Below are positions 8,842 to 21,000 of a stretch of DNA of 64,000 nucleotides, piece after piece; positions within the stretch are counted from its first letter, which is position 1, and the number at the start of each line of letters is the position of its first letter. A program made the position numbers and the translations under genes. The notes under the pieces are model-generated. The model saw only the letters and a list, made by a program, of their open reading frames with translations. It searched no databases and had not been told where the DNA came from. Where the stretch lies: the NCBI GenBank assembly GCA_947568835.1, contig OX387604.1:28807351-28871350 (forward strand), read 5' to 3'. Source of the stretch: Protonemura montana. Lineage: Eukaryota; Arthropoda; Insecta; Plecoptera; Nemouridae.

Positions 8842-11333
8842 TCATTCCGTGACCTGACGCATCCCTTTGATCTCCGCCAAACGCAGAGCACGGCCTAGTG
8901 CTACGTCCAGCACTTCCTGATCCATGTCCACTAGAAAGTTGGCTTCGTTCCCCTGCAGCTGAAACGTTGACCAAATGCGGCGCGACGGGTATGCTGAGAC
9001 CTCTGAAAGGCACATGCGACAGAGATTGTTTGTCAGTAGATACAAGATACATTTCAAAATTACTTGACAGCAAGTCATTTCTTGACGAGTTCACAGCAAA
9101 AGAGAAACATTTCCTTGCAGTATGTTTTTTTTTTTCAATTCTGAGAGATGAAAAAAAAATCATTTAAGATAGCAAAGTGTTACTGCGTAAAAAGAAGGAC
9201 GTAGATTTTGTTTAAATTCCCAAAAAGTATGGGTGAGGGTTCTAATGGGGTGTAACTACTTTTTATGGGAGTCTTTGGATTTAGCCTCACTTACCTATTA
9301 ATTTCAAAGAACTGACTCTCATCTTGGTATCTACTTCTTCTGGTATCTGAAAAAATACATTACCTTAATAAATTGATTAAGAAGGTTTTTAGACCTTTTT
9401 GTAATCTAACATGGTTTAAAAAATAATAATAATTTAGCTTTATTATTGGGAAAAATTTTCCTGATTCAAGAATGATGCAGTGTCTCTTATCAGCATCCCA
9501 TTAATCCTGGCCTCTATTTTCTATTAAGGGCTGAACTGCATGGTTTGGCTGGTTAAAAACACTGGTTCTCATGAGATCACCAAAGTTAAGCAACACTGCG
9601 CTGGGTCAGGTATTAGATGGGTGACCATCATACACATGATAAATTCTGACATGATCAATACACATGAAATCCTGCTTTTAGCATTGTACAATCCTTCAGA
9701 AAGGACGTTAAGTCGGTAATCCCCTAATGATCTTTGACAGGAGTAGGCTACATGCCGGCACCGGATTTCCTCTCCGCTCTTCTAGACTAGATTAGGTTCA
9801 TCATTTTCCTCATCATCTACAAATTCACCAATGCCATTAGACCAGTAATTAAACTTAAAACTTATGAAACTTAATTGTGTCAAAAACCAGTTAATTAAAT
9901 TCACTAATAAGAGACAAATTAGTAATTATGACTATAAAATAAATAACGTTAACATTAAGTATGAAAATACATGTAAATACTAAGGGGTAATTCTTAGGTC
10001 TAACCTTTATTGGGAAGACCATAGGTATAAAGAACATAGTCAAAAAAGGAAATAGGAAATAACGATTTGTAAGGAGAAATCTGAAGGGTACAGATACAAA
10101 GGTAAAGGAAAAGGCATATATGCATATATCTGGAAATGGTGTGACCCATGTTGGAATATGCAGCGGCGGCATGGGACCCGCAAACATCAAAGCTTAAACA
10201 AGCACTAGAAAAGTGCAGAGGAGGGTGGTTAGGCATGTGTTCAATAAATTTGGTCAGCAGCACAGTCTAACAGAAATGTTGGAGGTAATAGGTTGGGTGT
10301 CCTTGCGCAAGAGGTATGGTGTAAATAAGTTTACGGCGGTAGAATGCACGGCGTCTGGGCAGGCTGGACCACTGTATGAAATTAACAGAGAAAGGCCATC
10401 GAACAAACGCTAAAAGGCACTCATTTGTGTCGGAGAGCGTTCGGAGATGGAACAGACTGCCGGTGAGCGCCGTGCATCCCTGGCCGCCAAATGTCCAAGT
10501 TTTCAAGGAAAATATTGTAAATAATGATGTAAACTACTGCAATGTATAATTAAAGTTATCTTTAATATAAAAAAAAATAAAAAAATTTAGTCACTTTACC
10601 CGTAGTCAAAAACTTTCTTTGTTAAACCCCACCTAACCAATCTACCAAATTGAAGAGTACCCCCAAGGATAGTATGCCAAGGTTGCAAGCTGCAGCTTGT
10701 TACTTCTAAAATTAAACTGTTGACAAACTTTATATACTAATTACCAACCCATCAAAGACGTTTAACAAATATTCCTGGTAGGTTATTGATGCACAATTTC
10801 TTTTAAGTTGTAAAACTACAGTAGAATGCATTCTTATAAAGTCTTTTATATTTAATTAGAAATATATCGATCTTCAGTTATTGGTTCCCACCAATGTACA
10901 ATAGAACTGCCTTTGGGAGAAAAAAAAACTACCTACCTATCTCACATGCAAATGTGTTGTTTTGAAAGCTGCATGCAGAGGATAAACACACTGAATAATG
11001 TCAAATATCATACCGTCTGGCCAAATATCTTTGTTAAAATCTTGGATATGGTGATCTTGTTAAGCGTCAGCTTTTCTTTCATGGCATGGTCTCGGACTTG
11101 CGACTTTGCTTGCGACCATTTCAACTCAGGGAATACAAGCATTACATGAGCCTGCAAATCTTCAGTCTTGAACCGCTGTATTGCATTCTCGACTTTCTCG
11201 AGAGCTAAAACCATTAAGATTTATTAACACAAAGCATTCTGATAGCTACAAGCATTCATGCTACGCTTATATGAGCAGGGAGATTCTTCTGCAAAACGGT
11301 ACTTCACTTACTAAATTTCTTTGTTGATGCCAT
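8842..11333 (-). CDS. Unrecognised conserved-looking protein (4 exons, 141 aa)
   Basis: The exons in transcript order are 11333-11312, 11204-11014, 9346-9295 and 9002-8842. All introns are GT-AG: TTTA|GTAAGTG, ACG|GTATGA and ATAG|GTAAGTG, with acceptors GGTTTTAG, TTTTTCAG and CCTTTCAG. Phases agree and the 426-nt reading frame is open to TGA at 8844-8842. The start AACATGG has A at -3 and G at +4. The protein is small and soluble with several amphipathic helices (for example LEKVENAIQRFKTEDLQAHV and MDQEVLDVALGRALRLAEI) and no signal peptide or membrane segment. I do not recognise the family. It is transcribed divergently from ABCC10, about 700 bp away. Its introns contain a SINE and a LINE relic. 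Confidence 0.6.
9555..9850 (+). mobile_element. 5S-rRNA-derived SINE, copy A
   Basis: The head (about 9570-9650) follows the 3' two-thirds of 5S rRNA: GATCACCAAAGTTAAGCAAC, then GGGTCAGGTATTAGATGGGTG and ACCATC. These match the A box (GCTAAGC..GGGTC) and the intermediate element (TTGGATGGGAGACC) of RNA polymerase III 5S genes. The body has GGACGTTAAGTCGGT and a GGAGTAGGCTACATGCCGGC segment shared with the other four copies. The tail is a TCATC-rich stretch. It lies in an intron of the minus-strand gene. Confidence 0.8.
10080..10530 (+). mobile_element. Degenerate LINE ORF2 C-terminal fragment
   Basis: Plus-strand frames, shifting between them, read LEYAAAAWDPQTSKLKQALEK, then VQRRVVRHVFNKFG, LTEMLEVIGWVSLRKRYGV, and later FVSERS..WNRLPVSAVHP with VQVFKENI. 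This order is diagnostic of the region after the RT domain in non-LTR retrotransposons (usually LEYASAVWDP, LE.VQRRA.R, LGW.SL..RR, .F..R....WN.LP..V). There is a one-base frameshift after ALEK. It is not protein-coding today. Confidence 0.8.
10531..11013. other. Intron 2 of the minus-strand gene, remainder
   Basis: AT-rich intronic sequence with no feature that I can name. Confidence 0.4.
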
Positions 11334-12034
11334 GTTTGAAGGTGATTAAAACTTAGGTCATTGGTAAAAATCCGAATTGTAAATAAAACATCGGAATCCC
11401 GCTCAGGTCCCCCTCATTTGATCAACGCATTTGATTTTTGGCACCAGGACGGTAGCTGTATAGCCAGACGTGCGAATAGTCACTTCGTAAATTGTAAAAT
11501 TATTTAAGTCAAAGAACTCCCATTTCAATGCTACCTTCAATGTTACTTTATCAAATATAAAATATTTTTAGTTTTTTTAGTTGAGTTTTGACTTTTACAA
11601 TGTAACCCTAGAAGTGTACTTGAAGTTAAAGATCGCTAAATATTTTGTTTCACGCAATGCACCCATTGTCTAAAATATAACAATGCTATAATATTTTATA
11701 TTTTCTGTGAAATCCAATCCAACGGTTATAAGTTCATGGAGTTGGACATCAGTGAGTTGGACCCAACATCCAACATTTATTTTAATGTGTTTGTTTTTTG
11801 TAGTGGGTATAGACACTTGACTAATCGCTTTTGTGGTGGATTTAGACATTTTGTCGGATTTAAAAGGCGCGAGGGGGCTGTGACGGGCACGTTGTAGACG
11901 TGCGAAGTTGTTTTTGACAGTCGATCTCGGTCATGGTAGTTGCGATATGGTTGCGATCATGTCTTTCTCTTACTTTTTTAATAAATTGCTAGTAATTTAA
12001 ATAACCTTCAAGCCAGTTAATTACTACTGAGAAT
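11334..12034. promoter_or_regulatory. Divergent intergenic promoter region
   Basis: This 0.7-kb gap separates two start codons pointing away from each other (minus-strand gene at 11333, ABCC10 at 12035), so both promoters must lie here or in upstream non-coding exons. I see no convincing TATA or Inr pair. The call rests on gene orientation. Confidence 0.45.
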
Positions 12035-15000
12035 ATGGCGTTGGAGGAAACCACTGAGTTAAATTACACCGACTTTTTGGTGTCGGTCTGTGGTCCAAAG
12101 GACATACAAATATGGTCTGCAGAACTAATTGATTTGGGAATTTGTTTTCAAGAGCTATGCCTCCAATTGCCTACATTAGTTCTACTCGGGATTTTCTCTT
12201 CATACTATTGTGGCAAAATGTGCAGCGCAACTGGAAGTGTTCGGAGAGATGTAGAACAAGAGGACTGGAAGTCATTTGTTCGTAGTCTTATAACTGCAAT
12301 CTTGGCCCTGATACCATTCGTGAGAATGAGTATTGCTACGTCAATATTCCCTGGGACGGCAGTATATGCTGATTTCCTTGTTGCCGGAGTGGAATGTGTA
12401 GCATGGCTATCCTATTTGGCATATATTAGAACAAGCCAGATTCACGTCACCGAGAATGGCCCTTTAGGCCCAACTTCCCTTTGCATTATCTGGGTCTTAA
12501 GCCTAATCCTGTCCACAATATGCTTGAGATCACGGTTTATCCTGCATCACTCCACACAGCTGCCGATCTACATTCCACTATTCACCCTTTTTTATGGGTT
12601 CAGCCTGATGGGGGTTATAATCCAAAGTCTCTTTATCGTGACAGTTATCCCTTGTGGTAACAGAAATCGAAGACAAGCTAGTGACGACCATGATGAGCAA
12701 CAGCAGTCACTTCTGGGTGAGTAAAGCTACTTAAGTTGGTACCTACTTCGATCAAACTAGTTTAGTAGTTCGTGTAAAGTTGAGCAGTACCAAAGTACTT
12801 TAATAATTAACAAATGTTGGCAATTGTCAGTTGGTCATGAAAGTCTATTAGAGTAAGTGCAACTGACAACTAAAAGTTAACCATGGAAATGTTGTAGGGA
12901 ATGATTATTATTTTCTTTGCTTGGACATGGGATTCATCTAGATGATTTGTCCCATACATCAATACTCTGTGAGAGCAATTATTGTTAAATTACATTACAT
13001 TACAATTATTGCATTATTACAATTTAACATTATTATTAGGATTTTTTATTAATTAAAATAGATGACGTAAAGTGAAAGTAGGTACCAAATCAAGCACTGA
13101 AATGGATTCTACACATCTACCCATCAAATTAAGTATGGGCCAAGCTTAGTATTGAAACTATAATTTATATGATGCCAAAACCTGAACCATTAATCTTCAA
13201 AATTACAAGTCAACAAAACAAGACTGGTATTTCTGCGTTTGAGTTCTCAACAATTTTAACAATTTTAAATCGTGTAAGAAAAGTAGAAACATCTCCCATT
13301 AAAAAACAAAGTAATTTAAAATTATGGATTCAAATTCATCTGGACATCTGGACAAGTTACACCAAAATTTTCAAAAATATTAGCCTTGGTGCAATCATTT
13401 TGATCCACTTATCTATATTCTGATTCACAATGCTAATGAAGGCTCTCAATTTCTTTCTGAAGGATCTGGATGTCGGAGTGTCTATGGGCGTTTCCAAGAA
13501 GATCAAGACCCCGACGATCTAGGAATTGCCCTCGAATCCACAAATTTTCTTCAGAGATTGTTCTTTAGCTGGGTTGGCCCGATGATGCAGAAAGGTTCAG
13601 ATCACAAACTTAAAACCGCTGACGATGTGTTTGACCTTCCGAACGATATGGCACCCGGAGTTCTCTATGAACAACTAAATGCAGTTATGAACTTGAAGGA
13701 ACCTCCAGACAAGGAATTGCCAACTGATGGAAGATACCAGTCTATCAATAGTGACCAGTCTCGAAATGCTATCACCTCAAGACCCATGCTGCCAACAAAT
13801 GGCCGGCCGCTTCCTAGAGTAACCTTGTTTAAAGCACTTCATATTTGTTTTGGAGTTCGATTTTATTCAGTCGGAATTTTGAAGCTTGTGGCAGACTGTG
13901 CAAATTTTGGGGCTCCCCTTCTTCTTAACAAGCTAGTAACATTTATTGAGACAAGAAACGAGCCAATAGCAAATGGATATCTATATGCAGCAGGTCTCTT
14001 CGTAGTTACCTTCATCTGTAAGTAACACCGAGTTTTAATAAAACAATCGAATGCATGATTCGGTCAGTAAAATATATAACGTGAGTGAAATGTTATCTTT
14101 CAGCTGCATTTTGTATATCGCACTTTAATTTCTTGGTGTCCGTTCTGGGTCTGAAGATCCGTGCCGCTCTCGTTACACAAATATACAGGAAAACAGTTAC
14201 TCTAAGTCATGCCTCCATTTCGATGTTCAGGTATTGAACTCACCATTGTGATAATAATATATTTATACATATAGCATATTATATATTATTACTATACTAT
14301 ATTGTGTGATAATACTTCATACAAATTAATGTTTATTGTCATTTATTGTGTTTCAGTATTGGAGAAATTGTGAATTTTATGAGCACAGACACTGATCGCA
14401 TTGTGAATGCTTGCCCCAGCTTCCACTCCTTGTGGAGCATTCCTCTTCAGATTAGTGTCACACTTTACCTCCTTTACAATCAAGTGGGAATCGCTTTCCT
14501 GGCAGGCGTGGGTTTCACTTTGCTTCTCATTCCAATCAACAAAGTCATCGCATCAAAAATTGGTAAGCTAATAAATAATAAATACACTTTGTGAGATCTG
14601 ATTTCAATTCCAAACGCTTGCAATGTGTGGGGTATTTTATTATTAGGAACACTAATAACCTCTCAAAAATTGATGTCCTTAAGGGGAATCAAACTCTGAT
14701 CTCCACCTGTTGCGGGTGTTGCTCTAACCAATTGAGCTACTTGTACCCCGATCTCCACCTGTTGCGGGTGTTGCTCTAACCAATTGAGCTACTTGTACCC
14801 CGATCTCCACCTGTTGCGGGTGTTGCTCTAACCAATTGAGCTAAGTCGATACATCATTTTTGAGATGATTTTAGTGTATTTAAGGAGAATGACGGATCTC
14901 CAAGGAGTAGAATCACGAGGCTGTGAATACTCACAGTCACTCTGATTCTAGTGACACTATAACACGTCACAAGTATTCAATCTCAAGTAACTCCTATTTG

Positions 15001-18000
15001 CACTTGCATTTGCAATTGTTAGAATGTTGGTTTTGTTCTTGCTTGAAACAAAGTTTGCAAGGCCAAGTTGTATAAAATGTCTTAATTTTGTGTTATACAA
15101 AATTAAATAAATGCTTTATCGTAGCCATTGTTTTGTATTAAAGGTTTTGTTATTCTTGTTCCAAGTTCATTTCATATCAATAATAACATTTCAGGATCCC
15201 TGAGCACTGAGATGATGTCTCGGAAGGATGAACGTGTAAAAATGACGACAGAAATGCTCGGTGGAATCCGAGTTCTAAAAGCACAAGTGTGGGAAGACTT
15301 CTTCTTTGATTTGATAGATGGTGTGTATTATAAGCATTTCCATTATAAAATAACAAATAAAAAATACTGCTTATGAAATAGCTCAGATTCTGATTAAAGA
15401 AGTATGACATTGTTAAGACTTAAAAAGACCTGTATTTTAGAAAAATGCAATATTTAAAAAACCTGTAGAACATAAATACATTCTTTTTCAGTTGTTCAAG
15501 GCGCCTAATTTTGTTCAATTTCCAGATCTGCGCTCCGTTGAACTTAAGTACTTGCGAGGGCGCAAATACCTCGATGCTCTCTGCGTTTATTTCTGGGCTA
15601 CGACTCCAGTTCTCATCACAATTCTCACTTTCACAACATACGTCCTTCTTGGAAATGAACTGTCAGCTGCCATGGTACCTATTCAATATCTTTTACATAT
15701 CACTATAATTTTTGTCAGTTGTTGACAGGAAAAGGAATATTAATAAGAAGTCTAATGATCTAGAGGTGGATCATGAAGAGCGATGGCAATGGCTCAATAT
15801 AATTTGTTAAATTATAGATCTTTTACCATCTGCATTGTTATCTTTAGGAAAGTAGCAGCCCTTTGTCCTGGGTAGAGATCATGTTACCTTTTTGTTAGAG
15901 ATTAAGATCGTTATATCGGTAAATTCCAGGGTAAATAAACGTTATTTAACAAGATATCGTTCGTGATCTGGAAAAAGTGACATGATTGATACCCAGGAAA
16001 ACCCTCAGCTTCTACATAGCAAGAGATTATTTCTGTTCCATCTGCTTCTTACCTGCACTGCCGTCAACCAATACAAGTCTAATAAATAATAGTAATACTC
16101 TTATAAAGTAATTCAAATATTCATATTTTTCGGTAAGGAATTAAGAATGTCATAATGTGCATAGATAATGTGCTATTAAAGAAGGAAAGGCAAATTCTAA
16201 ATTTTCCTAGAAAGTGCAAATGTTGCAGCAAAATTACTCAAGTTTACTGATTCACTGTTTTTGGTATGCTTTGATCACTGGTAGGCAATTCATGTTAATA
16301 TTAAATTCAACTTACACCTGCTAAAGCAATTACACCCAAACTTCTCTCGTAAACACTCTAATGTGTGTCAATTTCCAAGAAGAAAGTTCTGACCATTTTT
16401 ACAAATATAATCCACTTTTCATTAGGTGGCTCAATTGAAATATTCAGCCTAATGACCCAAGCTTTAAAAGTGTTTATAGCAGACCTGGAAAGACTGGATT
16501 AGATCAAGTATCCATGGCTGAGGTTCATAAATTGACAAACCATAATTTGTGTAACTCCTCACTAATTCTTCTTAAAACACGTTTGTAGTTTGTTCCCTTG
16601 GAGAATGAACACTGAGCAAGGCAATTAATTTATACTTGATTCACACTTGATTAATACTTGATAACAATCTGTTCATGTACTCAGTAAGTTAATCCCTTTT
16701 TAGTTTTGTTCTTCTCTACCAAATAATTAAATTAACATTTCCCCTCTAAACTTGCTAGGTTTTCACTAGCATCGCTTTGCTGAACATGCTTATTGCCCCG
16801 CTGAATGCTTTCCCATGGGTTCTCAACGGCTTGGTAGAAGCTTGGGTCTCCTTGAAGCGAGTGGAGCGATTGCTGGATCTCCCAGACCTCGACCTCAAGG
16901 AATACTACATCCAACTTGACCCGCCTCGTCCAGGGCTAGACATTCTCATCAAAAACGCATCTTTCTCGTGGAAACGTGCTGGGGTGGATGACAATCTTAC
17001 AACTCCCACGCTGCGAATTCTTCAATTGGCTGTGAAACGGGTATTTTTTTCTGGTTATCATTTGCTTTTGGTGTAGTCATAATATAGCTTATTATGTTTT
17101 CTAGTGTTTCCTGAATTCAGAGCTGTAGTAATTTCCAGTTGGCAAGCAGGAGGGTGTTCATTTGATTCATGACCATCTTGTCAGGTGTCAACATTTTAAC
17201 CCGTCTTGACTCCACCATCTAAGCTGTGTTACCATCTCACATACCTACCCCCACCCCTTCCCATCAGGAGAGTCTTTGTTCGATTCATGTCCATCTTGTC
17301 GGGTGTCAACATTTCAACCCGTCTTGACTCGACCATCTAAGCTGTGTTGCCAACTCACATACCTATCCCCACCCCTTCCCATAAAATATAAATGTAATGC
17401 ATGATGAAGAAGTGGAGATGAAGAGGATTTTAATAGTATTTCTTTATTCATTTGTTTATTGGCTACTGACAAGTTCATAGTAATTGTATGGGCCTTATCT
17501 CCTAGTATGCATTTATAAGTAGGTTAAGTCTTATAAAATATAAAAATAATAATAATAATAGTGATAATAAGATAATAGTGATAATAGAGTTGAATATAAT
17601 ACGAGAGTTGCCCTTGGTGAAAATAAAAAACTAAAAGATACAGACAAGTCAGCCAAAGTAATCAACTCAGACAACTTCAGAGAGAATAGAGGTAATATAA
17701 TGAAAAGGTTGAAAGCTCACTTCACCACTGATTGTGGGACATATTTGCATTTGGTAAGGGTAGTTAACTGTGTGTTCTGTTTTAGGGCGAGTTGATTGGC
17801 GTAATGGGTCAAGTCGGAAGTGGAAAGTCTACTCTTCTTGCTGCTATCTTGGCTGAGGTTGAAAGGACGTCAGGTTCAATTTTTTTGGTTGATCAAACGA
17901 GTGGTGCGTTTTGTGTTCCATATCTGGTATCTTGATTCTGTTCTTTAATTACTAAGTCAGCATTTCAATTACACATTGGTCTGACTTGCCATTTTGCACA

Positions 18001-21000
18001 ATATTTATTTTATTAGATTTATTTTTCAGGTTATGGGTTAGTTAACCAAGTCTCGTGGCTGCAGAGAGGATCAGTTCGAGATAACATTCTTTTTGGAAAG
18101 ACATATGACCGAAAGCGATACAGGTATGGTCGAGAACTTAATTTACAATTTGTTATATTCTAGACTTTATTATTTCTTATCAAACCACATTATGAACATT
18201 TTTTCTTCCAATTTTAAGGACCTTTGATTGTGTAACTGAGTTTTGAATAATTTATATCAGTTCCTTTGCCAGGGTTACACCATTTATAGCAAGCCCCATT
18301 TACCAAGCTCCATTTACCATTAACCAAGCTCTTCAAAGTAAAGGCACTTTGACTCCTTGCTCAAGGGAGGTTCTAAATTAGAACCCTGTGGCTAGTTTCC
18401 CTGGTTCTGATTTATTGGGGTTTTCAACAACCATATCAGACACATGTTACAATTTTGACATGTGTCGATGTTAAGTCTTAGCATCGTGGCAGCCGGCAAG
18501 TGATTACTGAGAGATTAAGATTGAGACAAAGAGATTGCAGAGAAAGTGGGACAGACTAAATAGCTAATAGTGCGAAGCCTCCAATGAGTTCCAAAATAAT
18601 TTTGCTTGTAGGTGATGAGATTGGCATGAAACATGTAGACCTGTTTACAAGATTGTGCGTAGCCAATTTTAGCCTCTGACAGACAATGATGCTGAAACTC
18701 CACTTTATATTACAACTAGTAGTGCACCCGCTGCATTTGCAGCTGCCATGTGTTAGGTGACAGATTAGAGTGATGTGTAAATTTGAGTTGATTTCAGCAA
18801 TTTCAGTTCCCAAGAAAAGATCTTTTAGCCAGCCTTTTCGTAGCGTAGCAACAGAAATTCAGAGCTCAAGGTTGAAATAAAATTTAAAATTTCCGTTGCT
18901 ACGCTGCAAATCATTTCGTTGCTACGCGCTACGAATTTGATGGTGAAAAATGCATTGTTGTCGAAAATTTTCCGTAGATTTTTTTGTTCATTTTCAACAT
19001 TTCACTGCTAAAGCCCGATCGAATTGCCGTGAAAATGCCACAAGGGGATTTAAACTCGAAAAACGAACCGATTTAGCCGGCTTTTCCGACCAAATTTCAC
19101 GATTTCTATAAAGATTTCGTGGAATAAGACATCCCAGCCAGCCAGCCACCCAGATAAAAACTATTTCGCAGCTTGGCAACGGATTAAGGCTTTTATATAA
19201 GGTTAATTGTCAAGTTTGAATTTCACTTGTATCTTTTCCCGTCTAGGCTGGTCCTCGATGCATGCTGTTTAACTGAAGAAATTAATTCTATGCCTGCGGG
19301 TGACTTAACTCATGTTGGAGAAGGAGGAACAACACTCAGCGGAGGCCAAAAAGCACGTGTGGCGTTGGCCAGGGCTGTTTATCAAGACCGAAAGATTTAT
19401 TTTCTGGACGACATATTGTCAGCAGTCGATGTTCAAGTTGCGAAAATGATCTTCAAGAAGTGCATTAACGGGCTTTTACGTAACAAAACACGTATACTGT
19501 GCACTCACGAAGCTGCTTATTTGCAGTCAGCTGACCAAGTGCTACTCTTAAAGAACGGCAGCATCTGGAAGCAAGGTATGGAAACATTTTCTAACCTTGT
19601 TAAGTTAAAATTTGGAAATCAACGGAAATATCTTAAAGCAATCTCAGGCGCGGTTTAAATGACTTATTTTGTCTCTTTCAGGAAAGCCATCTGTTATTTT
19701 AGCAGACTTTGAAGAATCGTCCTCACTACTGTCTTATGACGGAAGCATATCATCAGGAAGTATTGGTTCCGGTGATGATGACTCAGGAATCTCTTCCACC
19801 TACAACGATGTTGACGAAAATGCAGAGACTTCAGAAGTTGGAACTTTACAATTAGACGTTTACAAATCGTACTTGAAAGCCATCGGTTACTGTTTAACTT
19901 GTAGCATCTTGGCATCAATCATTCTGATGCAAACTTCAAGAAATCTTACCGATTGGTGGCTTAGCTATTGGGTAACACACATGGTAACAAACACATCTAA
20001 CCTCACTTCTGATAGTCTGGACCGATTCATCGCTCAAAATGGTACAAGTGATGTCAAATACTATCTGACGGGTTATGGAATAATAGCCGCTACTAACTCC
20101 ATCTTCACGTTGCTTCGGGCGTTCCTGTTTGCTTATGGCGGTGTCCAAGCTGCGCAAACTATGCACCGCAATTTGCTCCAGACAATCATTCGAGCGAAGA
20201 CAACTTTCTTTGATGTCACACCCATGGGGCGAATACTAAACCGATTCTCTTCAGATACAAGCACAGTCGACGATTCACTTCCCTTCATTATTAACATCCT
20301 GCTTGCTCAGCTCTTTAGCATTATTGGAACTCTTGTCATAGTTATTTATGGACTGCCATATTTGGTTTTCGTTCTGGTCCCACTTGTGCCTGTTTACTAC
20401 TACCTTCAAAACCAGTATCGCCTGACATCCAGAGAGTTGAAAAGACTGTCCAGTGTTACTCTCTCTCCAGTTTACAATCACTTTAATGAAACGTTATCGG
20501 GTCTACCCACCATTCGAGCCTTTAAAGCTGTTTCAAGGTATGTGTCACCTTACTTTTGCAATAATATAAATACACTTTAACTAAGAAGCGGGACCTAATC
20601 AAATCAAGGACCTAATCAAATCAATGAGAACATGAACTGATAGTCTATCAATAGACTATAGCCCATAGAAAATTACCAGAGAAGCCTTCATTTTAAAGAA
20701 ACATCAGTTGCCAGTTCAAATGCAGTTCTCTAAACATTCAAGAAACATTAAACTATTGTAAATCATTTAGAGTCATCTATTTACAAACGGGAAAAGTTGT
20801 TAACTTTAAGTTTTTTTTTCAATATGTGCAGGTTCAAGCTAAAGAACGAGGTAAACTTAAAGGAGAACCTGAAATGTCAGTTTGCAAGCCAGGCGGCTAG
20901 CCAGTGGCTTGGCTTGCGTCTTCAATTCATCGGCGTTGTCATCGTGACAGGGGTCAGCATTATTGCTGTCTTGCAACATCAGTTTGACCTTGCCAATCCA

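Noticed and set aside
9570..9650. Functional 5S rRNA gene
   Set aside because: Only the promoter-bearing 3' part is recognisable, with many substitutions, and it is joined to a SINE body repeated elsewhere in the window.
18841..18902. GTAGCAAC..GTTGCTAC inverted words in ABCC10 intron 9
   Set aside because: Short and imperfect, with no clear element boundaries or coding content.
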